Origin: Methanorbis furvi
Lineage (GTDB): Archaea > Halobacteriota > Methanomicrobia > Methanomicrobiales > Methanocorpusculaceae
Reading direction: 5' to 3'
Assembly: GCF_032714615.1 (NCBI RefSeq)
Contig: NZ_JAWDKA010000010.1
Span: 1 to 64,000, forward strand
Length of the DNA: 64,000 nt
The first letter of the stretch is position 1. The number at the start of each line of letters is the position of its first letter. The translations under genes were made by a program, and so were the position numbers. A model generated the notes under the pieces. The model worked only from the letters and a program-made list of their open reading frames with translations. It was not told the origin of the DNA and did not search any database. This document shows positions 53,060 through 62,106 of this stretch, piece by piece.

Positions 53060-53413
53060 ATGAATAAGACAAACCCCCGCCTCGAATCCTTAATTGGTAT
53101 GCTCAAGCGGGCATCCCGGGAAAACGAGGCCAATATCTGGCGCGAGATTGCCGGACGCCTTAACACGTCCAGCAAAAACTACGCTGAGGTTAACATCGGA
53201 AAGATTAGCCGCTACGCAAGCGAGAATGAGATCATCATTGTTCCGGGCAAAGTCCTGGCAGCAGGTACGATCGCCGCACCCGTCAAGGTTGCAGCACTCA
53301 ACTTCTCCGACGCTGCGCGTGAAAAAATCATGGAAGCCAAAGGCAGCTGCATGACAATCGAAGAGCTTGTTGCAGCAAACCCGAAAGGCAGCCGTGTCCG
53401 TATCCTGAGGTGA
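53060..53413 (+). CDS. rpl18e: Ribosomal protein eL18
   Basis: A 117-residue archaeal/eukaryotic 50S protein. MNKTNPRLESLIGMLKRASR is the usual N-terminus, followed by EVNIGKISRYASENEIIIVP and VKVAALNFSDAAREKI. Length is normal. It starts immediately after rpoD and precedes rpl13 in the standard archaeal order. Confidence 0.95.
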   Translation: MNKTNPRLESLIGMLKRASRENEANIWREIAGRLNTSSKNYAEVNIGKISRYASENEIIIVPGKVLAAGTIAAPVKVAALNFSDAAREKIMEAKGSCMTIEELVAANPKGSRVRILR

Positions 53414-53421
53414 ACTGAAAA

Positions 53422-53844
53422 ATGGTAACTGTTATCGATGGAGAGAATCTTCTTCTCGGAAGAATGTGCAGCCTTATCGCTCAGCGCATCCTTGCCGGTG
53501 AGGAGATTGCTATCATTAACGCCGAGAAAGTAATCGTATCCGGTTCCCGCGCGATGGTTATGGAAGAGTACTATGTAAAACGCGTCCGCGGTTCAGTTGA
53601 AGGCGGTCCGTTCTACCCAAGACGCCCGGATCAGATCGTTAAACGCACTGTCCGCGGTATGATTCCGTACAAGACCCGGCCCGGAGCAGCAGCGTTCCGC
53701 CGTGTCAAGGCCTATGTCGGTGTTCCTTACGAGCTGAAGGATGCCGAGGCAGAGGTTCTTGAGGCAGCACACCGTGACCGGTTAAGCAGCGCACGCTACG
53801 TTACCGTTGGTGCAATCAGCACCAACCTTGGAGCAAAGTACTAA
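53422..53844 (+). CDS. rpl13: Ribosomal protein uL13
   Basis: A 140-residue 50S protein acting early in assembly. VIDGENLLLGRMCSLIAQRI at the N-terminus and PFYPRRPDQIVKRTVRGMIP with the following GAAAFRRVKAYVGVP are family signatures. It lies 8 bases after rpl18e and 13 before rps9. Confidence 0.96.
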   Translation: MVTVIDGENLLLGRMCSLIAQRILAGEEIAIINAEKVIVSGSRAMVMEEYYVKRVRGSVEGGPFYPRRPDQIVKRTVRGMIPYKTRPGAAAFRRVKAYVGVPYELKDAEAEVLEAAHRDRLSSARYVTVGAISTNLGAKY

Positions 53845-53857
53845 GAGGTGGAAGAAG

Positions 53858-54256
53858 ATGAAGATCATTAACACCAGCGGTAAGAGAAAGACGGCAATTG
53901 CACGCGCAACTCTCAGAGAGGGCAAGGGCAGAGTCCGTATCAACTCGGTTCCGCTCGAGGTTTACGGCAGCGAGATCATCCGCATGAAGATTGCCGAGGC
54001 AATCGCTCTTGCACCGGGTGCAATTGACGGCGCCGATGTTGAGATTGAAGTCTCCGGCGGCGGTGTCATGGGCCAGGCAGAGGCAGTTCGTACTGCACTC
54101 GGCCGCGGCATCCTTAACTGGACCAACGATCCGCGCATTAAAGAGGTTTACCTCAGCTACGACCGTACGCTTCTTGTCAACGATTCCCGTCAGAAGGAAG
54201 CCAAGAAGCCGCATGGACGCGGTGCACGTGCACGGTTCCAGAAGTCGTACCGTTAA
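53858..54256 (+). CDS. rps9: Ribosomal protein uS9
   Basis: A 132-residue 30S head protein. I start at MKIINTSGKRKTAIARATLR, preceded by GAGGTGGAAGAAG; a longer frame back into rpl13 is an artefact. GGGVMGQAEAVRTALGRGIL and the C-terminal tail KKPHGRGARARFQKSYR, which reaches the P-site tRNA, are diagnostic. Confidence 0.96.
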   Translation: MKIINTSGKRKTAIARATLREGKGRVRINSVPLEVYGSEIIRMKIAEAIALAPGAIDGADVEIEVSGGGVMGQAEAVRTALGRGILNWTNDPRIKEVYLSYDRTLLVNDSRQKEAKKPHGRGARARFQKSYR

Positions 54257-54345
54257 ATTCGCTTTCAGAACATATGTTCTGCAAAAAGGAGGGATCTCCC
54301 CTCCCTTTGCAAAACAACAAATTAATAAGCTTAGAAGGATAACTA

Positions 54346-54534
54346 ATGATACCAGTTCGATGTTTCACCTGTGGTAAAGTAATTTCCACGGTATGGGAAG
54401 AATATCAACAGCGCAAAGCTGCCGGTGAGGACCCGAAAGAGATTCTCGACTCTCTTGGACTTGATCGGTACTGCTGCAGACGCATGCTTCTCTCGCATAA
54501 AGAGACGGTTGATGAGCTGTATCCCTACACGTGA
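54346..54534 (+). CDS. rpoN: RNA polymerase subunit Rpo10 (RpoN)
   Basis: A 62-residue zinc-binding subunit. The CxxC near the N-terminus ([12 protein letters not shown]) and the later CC pair ([12 protein letters not shown]) form the unusual zinc site of the family. Binds the Rpo3/Rpo11 platform. It lies 90 bases after rps9, behind a CTTAGAAGGAT-type Shine-Dalgarno, and before tRNA-Pro. Confidence 0.96.
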   Translation: MIPVRCFTCGKVISTVWEEYQQRKAAGEDPKEILDSLGLDRYCCRRMLLSHKETVDELYPYT

Positions 54535-54548
54535 TGCATGAATGATGC

Positions 54549-54623
54549 GGGGTCGTAGGGTAGCCTGGACCATCCTATTACGTTCGGGACGTAGTGACCT
54601 GAGTTCGAATCTCAGCGACCCCA
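54549..54623 (+). tRNA. tRNA-Pro (anticodon CGG)
   Basis: The acceptor GGGGUCG pairs with CGACCCC, discriminator A. The anticodon loop UUCGGGA between UUACG and CGUAG gives CGG, reading CCG proline. T arm CUGAG-UUCGAAU-CUCAG. 75 nt, no encoded CCA. It is embedded in the operon between rpoN and rpoK. Confidence 0.92.
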
Positions 54624-54658
54624 TTTTTCCATTTTATGTTTTATGGATGTGATTACCA

Positions 54659-54847
54659 ATGATATACACTCGTTATGAACGGGCCAGAATCATCGGTGCT
54701 CGTGCGTTACAGATCTCGATGGGTGCTCCTATTCTCGTCAGAACCACAAAGATCGATCCGCTTGAGATCGCGCTGGTTGAGTACGATAGCAATATGGTGC
54801 CTATTACTGTGAAGCGCCGCATCGGTGAGAAGGTAGAGGTTTTGTAA
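54659..54847 (+). CDS. rpoK: RNA polymerase subunit Rpo6 (RpoK)
   Basis: A 62-residue omega-like subunit. [20 protein letters not shown] and [20 protein letters not shown] are nearly invariant in archaeal Rpo6; it helps fold the largest subunit. Placed between tRNA-Pro and enolase, starting one base before eno after its stop, as in many euryarchaea. Confidence 0.96.
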   Translation: MIYTRYERARIIGARALQISMGAPILVRTTKIDPLEIALVEYDSNMVPITVKRRIGEKVEVL

Positions 54848-54848
54848 T

Positions 54849-56048
54849 ATGACCACAATTGATGGAATTACTCTTCGGAGAATTCTTGACAGCCGCGGCA
54901 ATGAGACCATTGAAGCGGAAATTCTGACTGCAAGCGGTGGATACGGACGCGCATGCGCTCCCAGCGGTGCATCAACCGGTATCTACGAGGCAAAGGTTCG
55001 CCCCTGCCGCGAGGCTATTGCGGATGCACAGGCACGCCTTATTCCTGAGCTGATTGATCTTGATTCCCAGGATCAGCGCGGTTTTGATGAGGTGCTCCAT
55101 GTGGTGGATGCGACCGACGATCTTTCCGGTATCGGTGCAAACATCGCGGTTGCACTCTCTCTTGCAAACGCAAAAGCTGCGGCATCTGCAATGAACATGG
55201 AGCTCTTCCAGTTCCTTGGGGGGGCCTTCGTGGACCAGACCCCGCTCCCGCTCGGCAATGTGATCGGCGGCGGTGCCCACGCAGTGGATGCAACCGACAT
55301 TCAGGAGTTCCTGATTGTGCCGACCGGCGCTGCAAATGCAAGCGAAGCTGTCTTCACCAATGCACTTGTGCACAAGACGGCGAAGAGCATTCTTGTCGCG
55401 CGCGGAAAAGGCTGCGGCAAAGGTGACGAGGGTGCATGGGCTCCTCACGTCAGCGATGCCGAAGCATTCGAAATTGTTGCCGAAGCAGTGAACAAGGTTC
55501 AGGACGAGACCGGAATTGAGGTCCGCATGGGTCTTGACGTCGCGGCTTCCGAGATGTGGAATGCTGATCTTGAGCGGTATGTGTATAAGAATGCAAAGCG
55601 CACTACTGAGGAGCAGATCTCATACATTGCCGAACTGGTGGATCAGTATAATCTGGTCTATGTTGAGGATCCGATTCAGGAAGAGGACTTTGCAGGCTTT
55701 GCACTGCTGACCGAGGAGGTCGCAGGCCGTGACACATTAATCTGCGGTGATGATCTTTTCGTTACCAATGTGGAGCGGCTTGAAGAGGGCATTGCTCTTG
55801 AGGCAGGAAACTGCGTCCTGATCAAACCGAATCAGATCGGAACCCTGACTGATACCTTTGAGACTATCCGTCTTGCCCGTGACTACGGGTATGAGACGGT
55901 TATGAGCCACCGTTCCGGTGAGACAACCGACACTACTATTGCACATCTCGGCACAGCTTTTGGCTGCTGCTTTTTGAAGTGCGGTATTGTGGGCGGCGAG
56001 CGTATTGCTAAATTAAATGAACTTATAAGAATTGAGGAGCATTTGTAA
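54849..56048 (+). CDS. eno: Enolase
   Basis: A 399-residue phosphopyruvate hydratase interconverting 2-phosphoglycerate and PEP; in methanogens chiefly gluconeogenic. [34 protein letters not shown] (substrate loop), [13 protein letters not shown], the lysine region [16 protein letters not shown] and [17 protein letters not shown] are all present, including the Mg ligands. The N-terminus is slightly short compared with bacterial forms. It ends 1 base before rps2. Confidence 0.97.
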   Translation: MTTIDGITLRRILDSRGNETIEAEILTASGGYGRACAPSGASTGIYEAKVRPCREAIADAQARLIPELIDLDSQDQRGFDEVLHVVDATDDLSGIGANIAVALSLANAKAAASAMNMELFQFLGGAFVDQTPLPLGNVIGGGAHAVDATDIQEFLIVPTGAANASEAVFTNALVHKTAKSILVARGKGCGKGDEGAWAPHVSDAEAFEIVAEAVNKVQDETGIEVRMGLDVAASEMWNADLERYVYKNAKRTTEEQISYIAELVDQYNLVYVEDPIQEEDFAGFALLTEEVAGRDTLICGDDLFVTNVERLEEGIALEAGNCVLIKPNQIGTLTDTFETIRLARDYGYETVMSHRSGETTDTTIAHLGTAFGCCFLKCGIVGGERIAKLNELIRIEEHL

Positions 56049-56049
56049 A

Positions 56050-56658
56050 ATGACCGACAATGAACTTGGAATTGAATTAAACGAACCGTTAGTATCTGTA
56101 GAAGAGTATCTGGCAGCCGGTGTCCATATCGGTACCCAGCAGAAAGACGATGACATGAAGGAGTTCATCTACCGCGTCCGCTCTGATGGTCTCTATATCA
56201 TTGATATCAGAAAGACCGATGAGCGTATCAAGCAGGTGGCAAAGTTCCTTGCACGCTACGAGTCTCCGAAGATCTTTGTGGTGACGTCACGTCAGTACGG
56301 TCAGTACCCTGCACAGAAGTTTTCCAGCACGATTGGTGCAATCTCTCATGTGGGACGGTTCATCCCTGGTACGCTCACCAACCCGGTCCTTCCGAAGTAC
56401 GTTGAGCCGGAAGTTGTTATTGTCACTGACCCGATCGGAGATGCACAGGCAATCACCGAAGCAGTCCAGTGCGGTATTCCGGTTATTGCACTTTGTGATA
56501 TCAATAACCAGACCAACAATGTTGATCTCGTCATTCCGACGAACAACAAGGGTCGCAAGGCCCTTTCCATGGTCTACTTCCTGCTTACCCGCGAGCTTCT
56601 GAAGCAGAAGGGCATTGTGTCCTCTCTGACCTTTGAAGACTTCGAGTCTGAGTTCTAA
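56050..56658 (+). CDS. rps2: Ribosomal protein uS2
   Basis: A 202-residue 30S protein, last gene of the operon. I start at [20 protein letters not shown], with GAGGAG before it inside the eno end. [40 protein letters not shown] and [20 protein letters not shown] are diagnostic. The T-rich tract ACAATTTTTTTCTTTTTTG after the stop is a likely terminator. Confidence 0.96.
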   Translation: MTDNELGIELNEPLVSVEEYLAAGVHIGTQQKDDDMKEFIYRVRSDGLYIIDIRKTDERIKQVAKFLARYESPKIFVVTSRQYGQYPAQKFSSTIGAISHVGRFIPGTLTNPVLPKYVEPEVVIVTDPIGDAQAITEAVQCGIPVIALCDINNQTNNVDLVIPTNNKGRKALSMVYFLLTRELLKQKGIVSSLTFEDFESEF

Positions 56659-56726
56659 ATATCTCAGATACAATTTTTTTCTTTTTTGTGAACTTTTGTT
56701 TGTTGGATTTTGTGTCTTTAATTCCA

Positions 56727-56998
56727 GGCAGCCCACGGAAAAACGGAACGCATGCCTGCGGCCTGCTTCCCGCTTCGCGGGAACACACTGAAATTTCACA
56801 GAAAAATATCACGGAGCAGACGTGAACATCACGGAAGTGAATTGTTTTCGGATTTGTGATGCCCTTTTCATCTATGAGGTGCTCGGTGGTTGAGGCAAAA
56901 ATAATGAATTGTTTTAGAGTTCCGTGATGTTCACGTCTGTTCCGTGATGTTTTTCTGTGCCTACTTCTGTGTACTCCGTGTTTTCGGTGGGCGACTCA
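56727..56998. repeat. Fold-back element, family B, copy 3 with inverted module
   Basis: Outer ends GGCAGCCCACGG (56727) and GGTGGGCGACTCA (to 56998) pair. Inner arms 56801-56836 and 56920-56955 are complementary over about 34 of 36 bases (right arm begins TTCCGTGATGTTCACGTC). The GC-rich module appears reversed in the left arm at 56749-56785 (CGCATGCCTGCGGCCTGC, then TTCCCGCTTCGCGG). It lies between rps2 and the MEMO gene. Confidence 0.87.
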
Positions 56999-57143
56999 TA
57001 AAACCTCCATGGCGCAATCATTAAAGCCCCGCCAAACCAACACATAATCACCTTCACATGCCGGTCCGCAATATCTCAATAGTATCTTTCGCGGGATCGG
57101 CGGACGAAAAATTTGGTTACGGCGTAAAACCCGTTTGATATCC

Positions 57144-58001
57144 ATGAAAATAGAGGAAACTTCTGCATGCTGTTCCTCAGCCGGTACGGCGACAGTGCGG
57201 CCTGCAACACTTGCGGGTATGTTTTACCCGGCCGGCGCTGAGGAACTGGCATCTCTGCTCAACGCATTTTTCTCTTCTACGGTTACGTCTGTAACCTCTC
57301 CGTACGGTGTGTTGGTTCCGCATGCAGGCTACGTTTACTCGGGAAAAACTGCTGCATGCGCTTATGCGAAAATTCCCGAAACATTTTCCGGAACATTCGT
57401 GATTATCGGTCCAAGCCATGCAGGATGTATGACCGTAACCGCGGACTGTTCTTGGGAAACGCCTCTTGGTCCGGTCGCGGCTGATGCAGAACTTGTTGCC
57501 GCTCTCGCTGATGCGGGCATTCCGAACCGCAATGATCTGATGCGTGTTCAGGAGAACTCTCTTGAGACGCAGATGCCGTTCATCCGCTACCGGTTCCCGC
57601 AGGCAAAAGTTGTGCCGGTACTTCTCGGTGACCAGTCTTTGGCATCAGCCCGCACGGTTGCTGATGCAATCGCCAAAGCGATTGATGCGACCTCTACCGC
57701 AAGCGACAGAGTCGTCATCATTGCTTCCGGCGACGGCTCGCATTATGTTCCGGCAAAAGTTGCCGAGCATGATGACCTGACCGTCCTTGCCGCAGCAGCA
57801 AAACTTGATGCTGATCAGTTTTACAAGACGCTCATGGATGTCAGACCATCCATGTGCGGGTACGGATGCATCGCCGTGATGATGCTTGTCTGCAAACATC
57901 TCGGCGCACGCGAAGCAAAACTGATCATGTACCAGACCTCGGGCGATGCGACCGGCGACGACCGAGAGGTTGTCGGCTACGCAGCAGTGGAGGTCGTCTG
58001 A
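57144..58001 (+). CDS. MEMO-family protein
   Basis: A 285-residue protein from ATG 57144 (TTG at 57135 also open). The MEMO fold is related to extradiol dioxygenases: RPATLAGMFYPAG, VLVPHAGYVYSGKTAACAYA with a metal-site histidine, IIGPSHAGCM, and VIIASGDGSHYVP. The N-terminal ~15 residues are variable. In methanogens MEMO regularly precedes mevalonate kinase, as here (1 base between them), so a link to isoprenoid synthesis is suspected but the reaction is unknown. A cysteine-rich N-terminus (ACCSS) is odd. Confidence 0.9.
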   Translation: MKIEETSACCSSAGTATVRPATLAGMFYPAGAEELASLLNAFFSSTVTSVTSPYGVLVPHAGYVYSGKTAACAYAKIPETFSGTFVIIGPSHAGCMTVTADCSWETPLGPVAADAELVAALADAGIPNRNDLMRVQENSLETQMPFIRYRFPQAKVVPVLLGDQSLASARTVADAIAKAIDATSTASDRVVIIASGDGSHYVPAKVAEHDDLTVLAAAAKLDADQFYKTLMDVRPSMCGYGCIAVMMLVCKHLGAREAKLIMYQTSGDATGDDREVVGYAAVEVV

Positions 58002-58002
58002 G

Positions 58003-58875
58003 ATGGCAACATGGAGTGCGCCTGGCAAAGTGTTCCTCTTTGGTGAACACGCGGTCGTGTACGGAAAGCCGGGCATTGCGATGGCAATCAAACCCCGCGT
58101 GATCGTCACGGTCCGCGAGTCCAGGTACCACCAGAAACCAAACTCCCCCTACATCGCCGAATGCTTCCGGTTAATGGATGTCAAGGGAAGCGTCTACGTC
58201 AGATCCCAGCTGCCGAGTTCATCCGGACTCGGCTCCTCAGCTGCCGTAACGGTTGCAACGCTGTGTGCCATCAACGACGAGTTCGAGCTCAAAAAGACCA
58301 AGACCGAGATCGCGGATCTCGCCCATCAGGTGGAGATGTCCGCACAGAACGGCCGTGCCAGCGCGACCGACACCTATGTCTGCACATTCGGCGGCATGGT
58401 TCTGGTCCGCGGCAGTGAAAAGCGTCGTCTTCTGCCGCCGCAGAACTTTTCCCTCGTCATCGGTAACACGCTCGTCTCGCACAGCACGTCTGAGATGGTG
58501 GGTAAAGTTGCCGACCTTCGCAGGAACTCGCCTGACATTGCAGAACCGATTCTTGACTCGATTGGTGCCATCACCATGCAGGCGATGCACAGTCTCGACA
58601 ACCAGAGAGAGCTTGGAAACCTGATGAACATGAACCATGCGCTTCTTGACGCGCTCGGTGTTGGTCATCCGATGCTTTCCAAACTTGTGCTTGCCGCCAG
58701 ATCCGCCGGAGCGCACGGAGCGAAGACGACCGGTGCGGGCGGCGGCGGATGCATGTATGCAATCTGTTCGAAGAGTTCCCGCAACCGTGTTGCAGGCGCA
58801 ATCGAAGGATGCGATGCACGCGCCATCATCACCACCATTGACACTGAAGGCGCACGGAAGGAAAAAGATGAGTGA
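58003..58875 (+). CDS. mvk: Mevalonate kinase
   Basis: A 290-residue GHMP kinase that phosphorylates mevalonate. SAPGKVFLFGEHAVVYGKPG near the N-terminus is the family start, SQLPSSSGLGSSAAVTVATL (about residues 66-85) is the nucleotide-binding motif 2, and GAKTTGAGGGGCMYAIC (about 243-259) is motif 3. It starts 1 base after memo and overlaps the IPK gene by 8 bases, giving a tight memo-mvk-ipk-fni operon. Confidence 0.96.
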   Translation: MATWSAPGKVFLFGEHAVVYGKPGIAMAIKPRVIVTVRESRYHQKPNSPYIAECFRLMDVKGSVYVRSQLPSSSGLGSSAAVTVATLCAINDEFELKKTKTEIADLAHQVEMSAQNGRASATDTYVCTFGGMVLVRGSEKRRLLPPQNFSLVIGNTLVSHSTSEMVGKVADLRRNSPDIAEPILDSIGAITMQAMHSLDNQRELGNLMNMNHALLDALGVGHPMLSKLVLAARSAGAHGAKTTGAGGGGCMYAICSKSSRNRVAGAIEGCDARAIITTIDTEGARKEKDE

Positions 58876-59620
58876 AATTACCGTACTCAAACTCGGCGGA
58901 AGCGTTGTCACCAAAAAATCCGAAGCAGGTGTGATTGACACTGCACGGATTCGTGAACTTGCCGCACAGATTGCGCCGATCGCAAAGTCGGTGCCGCTCG
59001 TGATCGTTCACGGCGCAGGTTCTTGCGGCCATCCGGAAGCCAAAGCCTATCACATTCAGGACGGTGTCACTGAAAAAAATGCGGAAGGCATTGCCGTCAC
59101 GCACTTTGCCGTCCGCAGACTCAACGAAGAGTTCGTTGCACTCCTTCGCGAAGAAGGAGTTGATGCGGTCTGCATGCATCCGTTCTGCAGCAGTCTTGCA
59201 CAGAACGGACGCCTTCTCTACTCAGGCGAGGAACAGATCAAAGCAATGCTCAATCTCGGCGTTGTTCCGGTACTGCACGGCGATGTGGTGATGGACACCG
59301 TCCGCGGAGCAGTGATCGTCTCAGGCGATCAGATCGTTCCTGCGATGGCGAAGGCTCTTGGTGCGACCCGCGTCGGTGTTGCAACCGATGTGCCCGGAGT
59401 TCTCTCTGAAGGTTCGGTTGTCCCGGTCATCACCCGCGAAAATGTCGGGTCCATTGATCTCGGCGACTCTTCGAATACTGATGTGACCGGAGGGATGCGA
59501 GGAAAAGTTGAGGAGCTTCTGCTTCTTGCAGACGCCGGCATCTCTTCGCACCTCTTTCATATATCCCGTGTGATGGACTTCCTTGAAGACCACGAGCACG
59601 GCGGAACAACTGTTCGGTAA
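58868..59620 (+). CDS. ipk: Isopentenyl phosphate kinase
   Basis: A 250-residue amino acid kinase-fold enzyme that phosphorylates isopentenyl phosphate to IPP, the archaeal end of the mevalonate pathway. VLKLGGSVVTKKSEAG binds nucleotide, IVHGAGSCGHPEAKAYHIQD carries the histidine that distinguishes IPK, and GDVVMDTVRGAVIVSGDQI is conserved. I start at MSEITVLKLG, overlapping mvk by 8 bases; the longer frame is an artefact. Confidence 0.95.
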   Translation: MSEITVLKLGGSVVTKKSEAGVIDTARIRELAAQIAPIAKSVPLVIVHGAGSCGHPEAKAYHIQDGVTEKNAEGIAVTHFAVRRLNEEFVALLREEGVDAVCMHPFCSSLAQNGRLLYSGEEQIKAMLNLGVVPVLHGDVVMDTVRGAVIVSGDQIVPAMAKALGATRVGVATDVPGVLSEGSVVPVITRENVGSIDLGDSSNTDVTGGMRGKVEELLLLADAGISSHLFHISRVMDFLEDHEHGGTTVR

Positions 59621-59627
59621 CGAAATC

Positions 59628-60695
59628 ATGACAAAGGCGAAACTTACCTCATCACGCAAGATGGATCATCTGCGTATCTGCAGTCAGGAGAACATCGAGA
59701 CAGGAACCACGCTCTTTGACGATGTGCATCTCGTGCACTGTGCCCTGCCCGAATGCGACATGGACGCGATTGATCTCTCGGTTGAGTTTCTCGGAAAACG
59801 TCTTGGCTCTCCGCTGTTTATTGCGGCAATGACCGGCGGCCATCCGGATACTGCTGAGGTAAACCGTGTTCTTGCAGCTGCCGCAGAAAAGTACTGGCTT
59901 GGTATCGGTGTTGGTTCCCAGCGTGCGGCTCTGGAAAAGCCTGAGCTTGCCGACTCGTTTGCGATTGTCCGCGAGACCGCTCCGCATGCTTTTGTGTGCG
60001 GAAACCTTGGTGCCGTCCAGCTTGCTGAGCATGGTGCCGAGTGGGCGGAACGCGCTGTTGAGATGATTGATGCTGATGCTCTCTGCATTCATCTGAACTT
60101 TTTGCAGGAGGTAATTCAGCCTGAGGGTGATCGCTCCGCGGTCGGGTGTCTTGAGGCAATCCGGCAGTGTTGTAAAGATGTGAAGTTTCCGGTCATCGTC
60201 AAAGAGACCGGAAACGGAATTTCCCGCGAGGTCGCGTCCCAGCTCTGGGATGCAGGCGTTGCCGCCATTGACACCGGAGGTGTCGGCGGAACCTCGTGGG
60301 CGAAGATAGAAGGAATCCGCGCTGATGAGCGCGGGGCTGCCGGTGATAAAGCACTCCGGGAACTTGGGGACTCCCTCCTTACGTGGGGAATTCCAACAGC
60401 ATTGAGTGTTTTTGAGGTAGCCGGGACCAGAAAAGGACCTGTGATCGCAACCGGCGGGCTGCGCTCAGGTCTTGACATCGCAAAAGGAATAGCTCTCGGG
60501 GCAACCCTCGGGGGCATGGCTCTTCCCCTGCTCTCTCCGGCACTGTCCGGCGAAGAGGAGATGTATGCAAGCGTTGACTCGATTCATTACCAGCTTCGTG
60601 CGGCAATGTTTCTGACCGGCTCTGCAAACATCTCCTCCCTTCAGTCCGCACGGACCTATATTACCGGAGCACTGCGGGAGATGACCCGCGAATAA
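59628..60695 (+). CDS. fni: Type 2 isopentenyl-diphosphate isomerase
   Basis: A 355-residue FMN- and NAD(P)H-dependent enzyme interconverting IPP and DMAPP. TSSRKMDHLRICSQENIETG, FIAAMTGGHPDTAEVNRVLA, GVGSQRAALEKPELADSFAI and the FMN/phosphate region VIATGGLRSGLDIAKGIALG are diagnostic. It starts 7 bases after ipk, completing the C5 operon; the downstream prenyl synthase consumes the product. Confidence 0.96.
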   Translation: MTKAKLTSSRKMDHLRICSQENIETGTTLFDDVHLVHCALPECDMDAIDLSVEFLGKRLGSPLFIAAMTGGHPDTAEVNRVLAAAAEKYWLGIGVGSQRAALEKPELADSFAIVRETAPHAFVCGNLGAVQLAEHGAEWAERAVEMIDADALCIHLNFLQEVIQPEGDRSAVGCLEAIRQCCKDVKFPVIVKETGNGISREVASQLWDAGVAAIDTGGVGGTSWAKIEGIRADERGAAGDKALRELGDSLLTWGIPTALSVFEVAGTRKGPVIATGGLRSGLDIAKGIALGATLGGMALPLLSPALSGEEEMYASVDSIHYQLRAAMFLTGSANISSLQSARTYITGALREMTRE

Positions 60696-60737
60696 TGCCG
60701 GTGTCACAATGGTCCACAATTAATTTGGAGAATATCA

Positions 60738-62081
60738 ATGGTTGACATAGAAGTCATTGCTGTTGGCGGATACAACGAGGTCGGAAGGAATATGACCGCG
60801 GTCCGCGTCGGCAAAGAGATCGTTATCTTTGATATGGGTCTGTATCTTGACCCGATATCAGGAAACAACAATGTAGAAATGGAGAACATGCACTCGCTGG
60901 ATCTGATCCAGATTGGTGCAATCCCTGACGACACGGTGATGAACTCTGTCGAGGGAACGGTGAAGGCGATCGTTTGTACGCACGGCCACCTTGACCACAT
61001 CGGTGCGGTTCAGAAACTTGCCCACCGTTACAACTGCCCGATCATCGCAACACCGTACACGACAGAACTGATCAAACAGCAGATTGAGGGAGAGCGCAAG
61101 TTCTCGGTGACGAACAAGACCTTCGCGCTGAAAGCCGGAGGCAAGTACACCATCTCGCAGCATCTGACGCTTGAATTCGTTCGCATTCAGCACAGTATCA
61201 TCGACTCGGCAATTGCGGTGCTTCACACGCCGGCCGGTTGTGTGGTGTATGCCAACGACTTCAAACTGGATATGACGCCGGTGATCGGCGAGGCTCCGGA
61301 CCTTGCACGTCTGCGTGCGATCGGTAAAGAAGGCGTGAAGCTCCTGATCGTTGAGTCGCTGAATCTTGATGACCGCGGCTACTCTCCAAGTGAGCAGGTG
61401 GCACGGCTTCGCGTGCGGGATGCTATCACCCGCTGCGAGGATGATAAGAACGCGATCATTGTCTCGACGTTTGCATCACAGATTGCGAGGATCAAATCCA
61501 TCACCGAGTGTGCACGCGAGATTGACCGGACCCCGATTCTCCTCGGCAGATCGATGGAGAGGTACAACGGTACTGCAGAGGTCATGAAGATGGTTGCGTT
61601 CCCGCAAGGAACCAGCATCTACGGCAACCGCAAGACCACCGACCGGATGCTTCGCCGCGTTGCAAAGGAAGGAAAGGAAAAGTTCCTTCTTGTGGTAACC
61701 GGTCACCAGGGTGAGCCGGGCTCGATGCTTTCCCGCATGGCGATGGGCGAGACACCGTTCAAGGTTGAGAAGGGTGACAAGGTAATGTTTTCCGCAAACA
61801 TTATTCCAAACCCGGTGAACTATGCACAGCGTGCCGAGGTTGATCGTCTGCTGCTGCGGCAGGGTGCCCGCATCTTTGATGGTCTGCATGTTACGGGACA
61901 CGCGTATTATCAGGAGCATTATGATCTGCTTTCGATGCTGAACCCTGAACACATTGTTCCGTCCCATGGTCCGTTTGAGATGAAGGGCGGGTATGTGACG
62001 CTCAGCCGCGAGTTCGGCTACACGCTGAACCGTGATGTTCACATTATGCAGAACGGAGACCGTCTGGTTCTTCCGAAATAA
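60738..62081 (+). CDS. Archaeal RNase J
   Basis: A 447-residue metallo-beta-lactamase/beta-CASP ribonuclease, in archaea a 5'-3' exonuclease. VIAVGGYNEVGRNMTAVRVG at the start, the zinc motif CTHGHLDHIGAVQKL near residues 77-91, VYANDFKLDM, and the beta-CASP elements GHQGEPGSMLSRMA and GHAYYQEHYDLLSMLNPEH with ending VPSHGPFEMKGGYV. There is no Lys-rich archaeal KH extension, so this is the RNase J rather than aCPSF1 type. It is 42 bases after fni. Confidence 0.94.
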   Translation: MVDIEVIAVGGYNEVGRNMTAVRVGKEIVIFDMGLYLDPISGNNNVEMENMHSLDLIQIGAIPDDTVMNSVEGTVKAIVCTHGHLDHIGAVQKLAHRYNCPIIATPYTTELIKQQIEGERKFSVTNKTFALKAGGKYTISQHLTLEFVRIQHSIIDSAIAVLHTPAGCVVYANDFKLDMTPVIGEAPDLARLRAIGKEGVKLLIVESLNLDDRGYSPSEQVARLRVRDAITRCEDDKNAIIVSTFASQIARIKSITECAREIDRTPILLGRSMERYNGTAEVMKMVAFPQGTSIYGNRKTTDRMLRRVAKEGKEKFLLVVTGHQGEPGSMLSRMAMGETPFKVEKGDKVMFSANIIPNPVNYAQRAEVDRLLLRQGARIFDGLHVTGHAYYQEHYDLLSMLNPEHIVPSHGPFEMKGGYVTLSREFGYTLNRDVHIMQNGDRLVLPK

Positions 62082-62106
62082 CCAAAAAAATTTGAGAGTG
62101 TGTATT

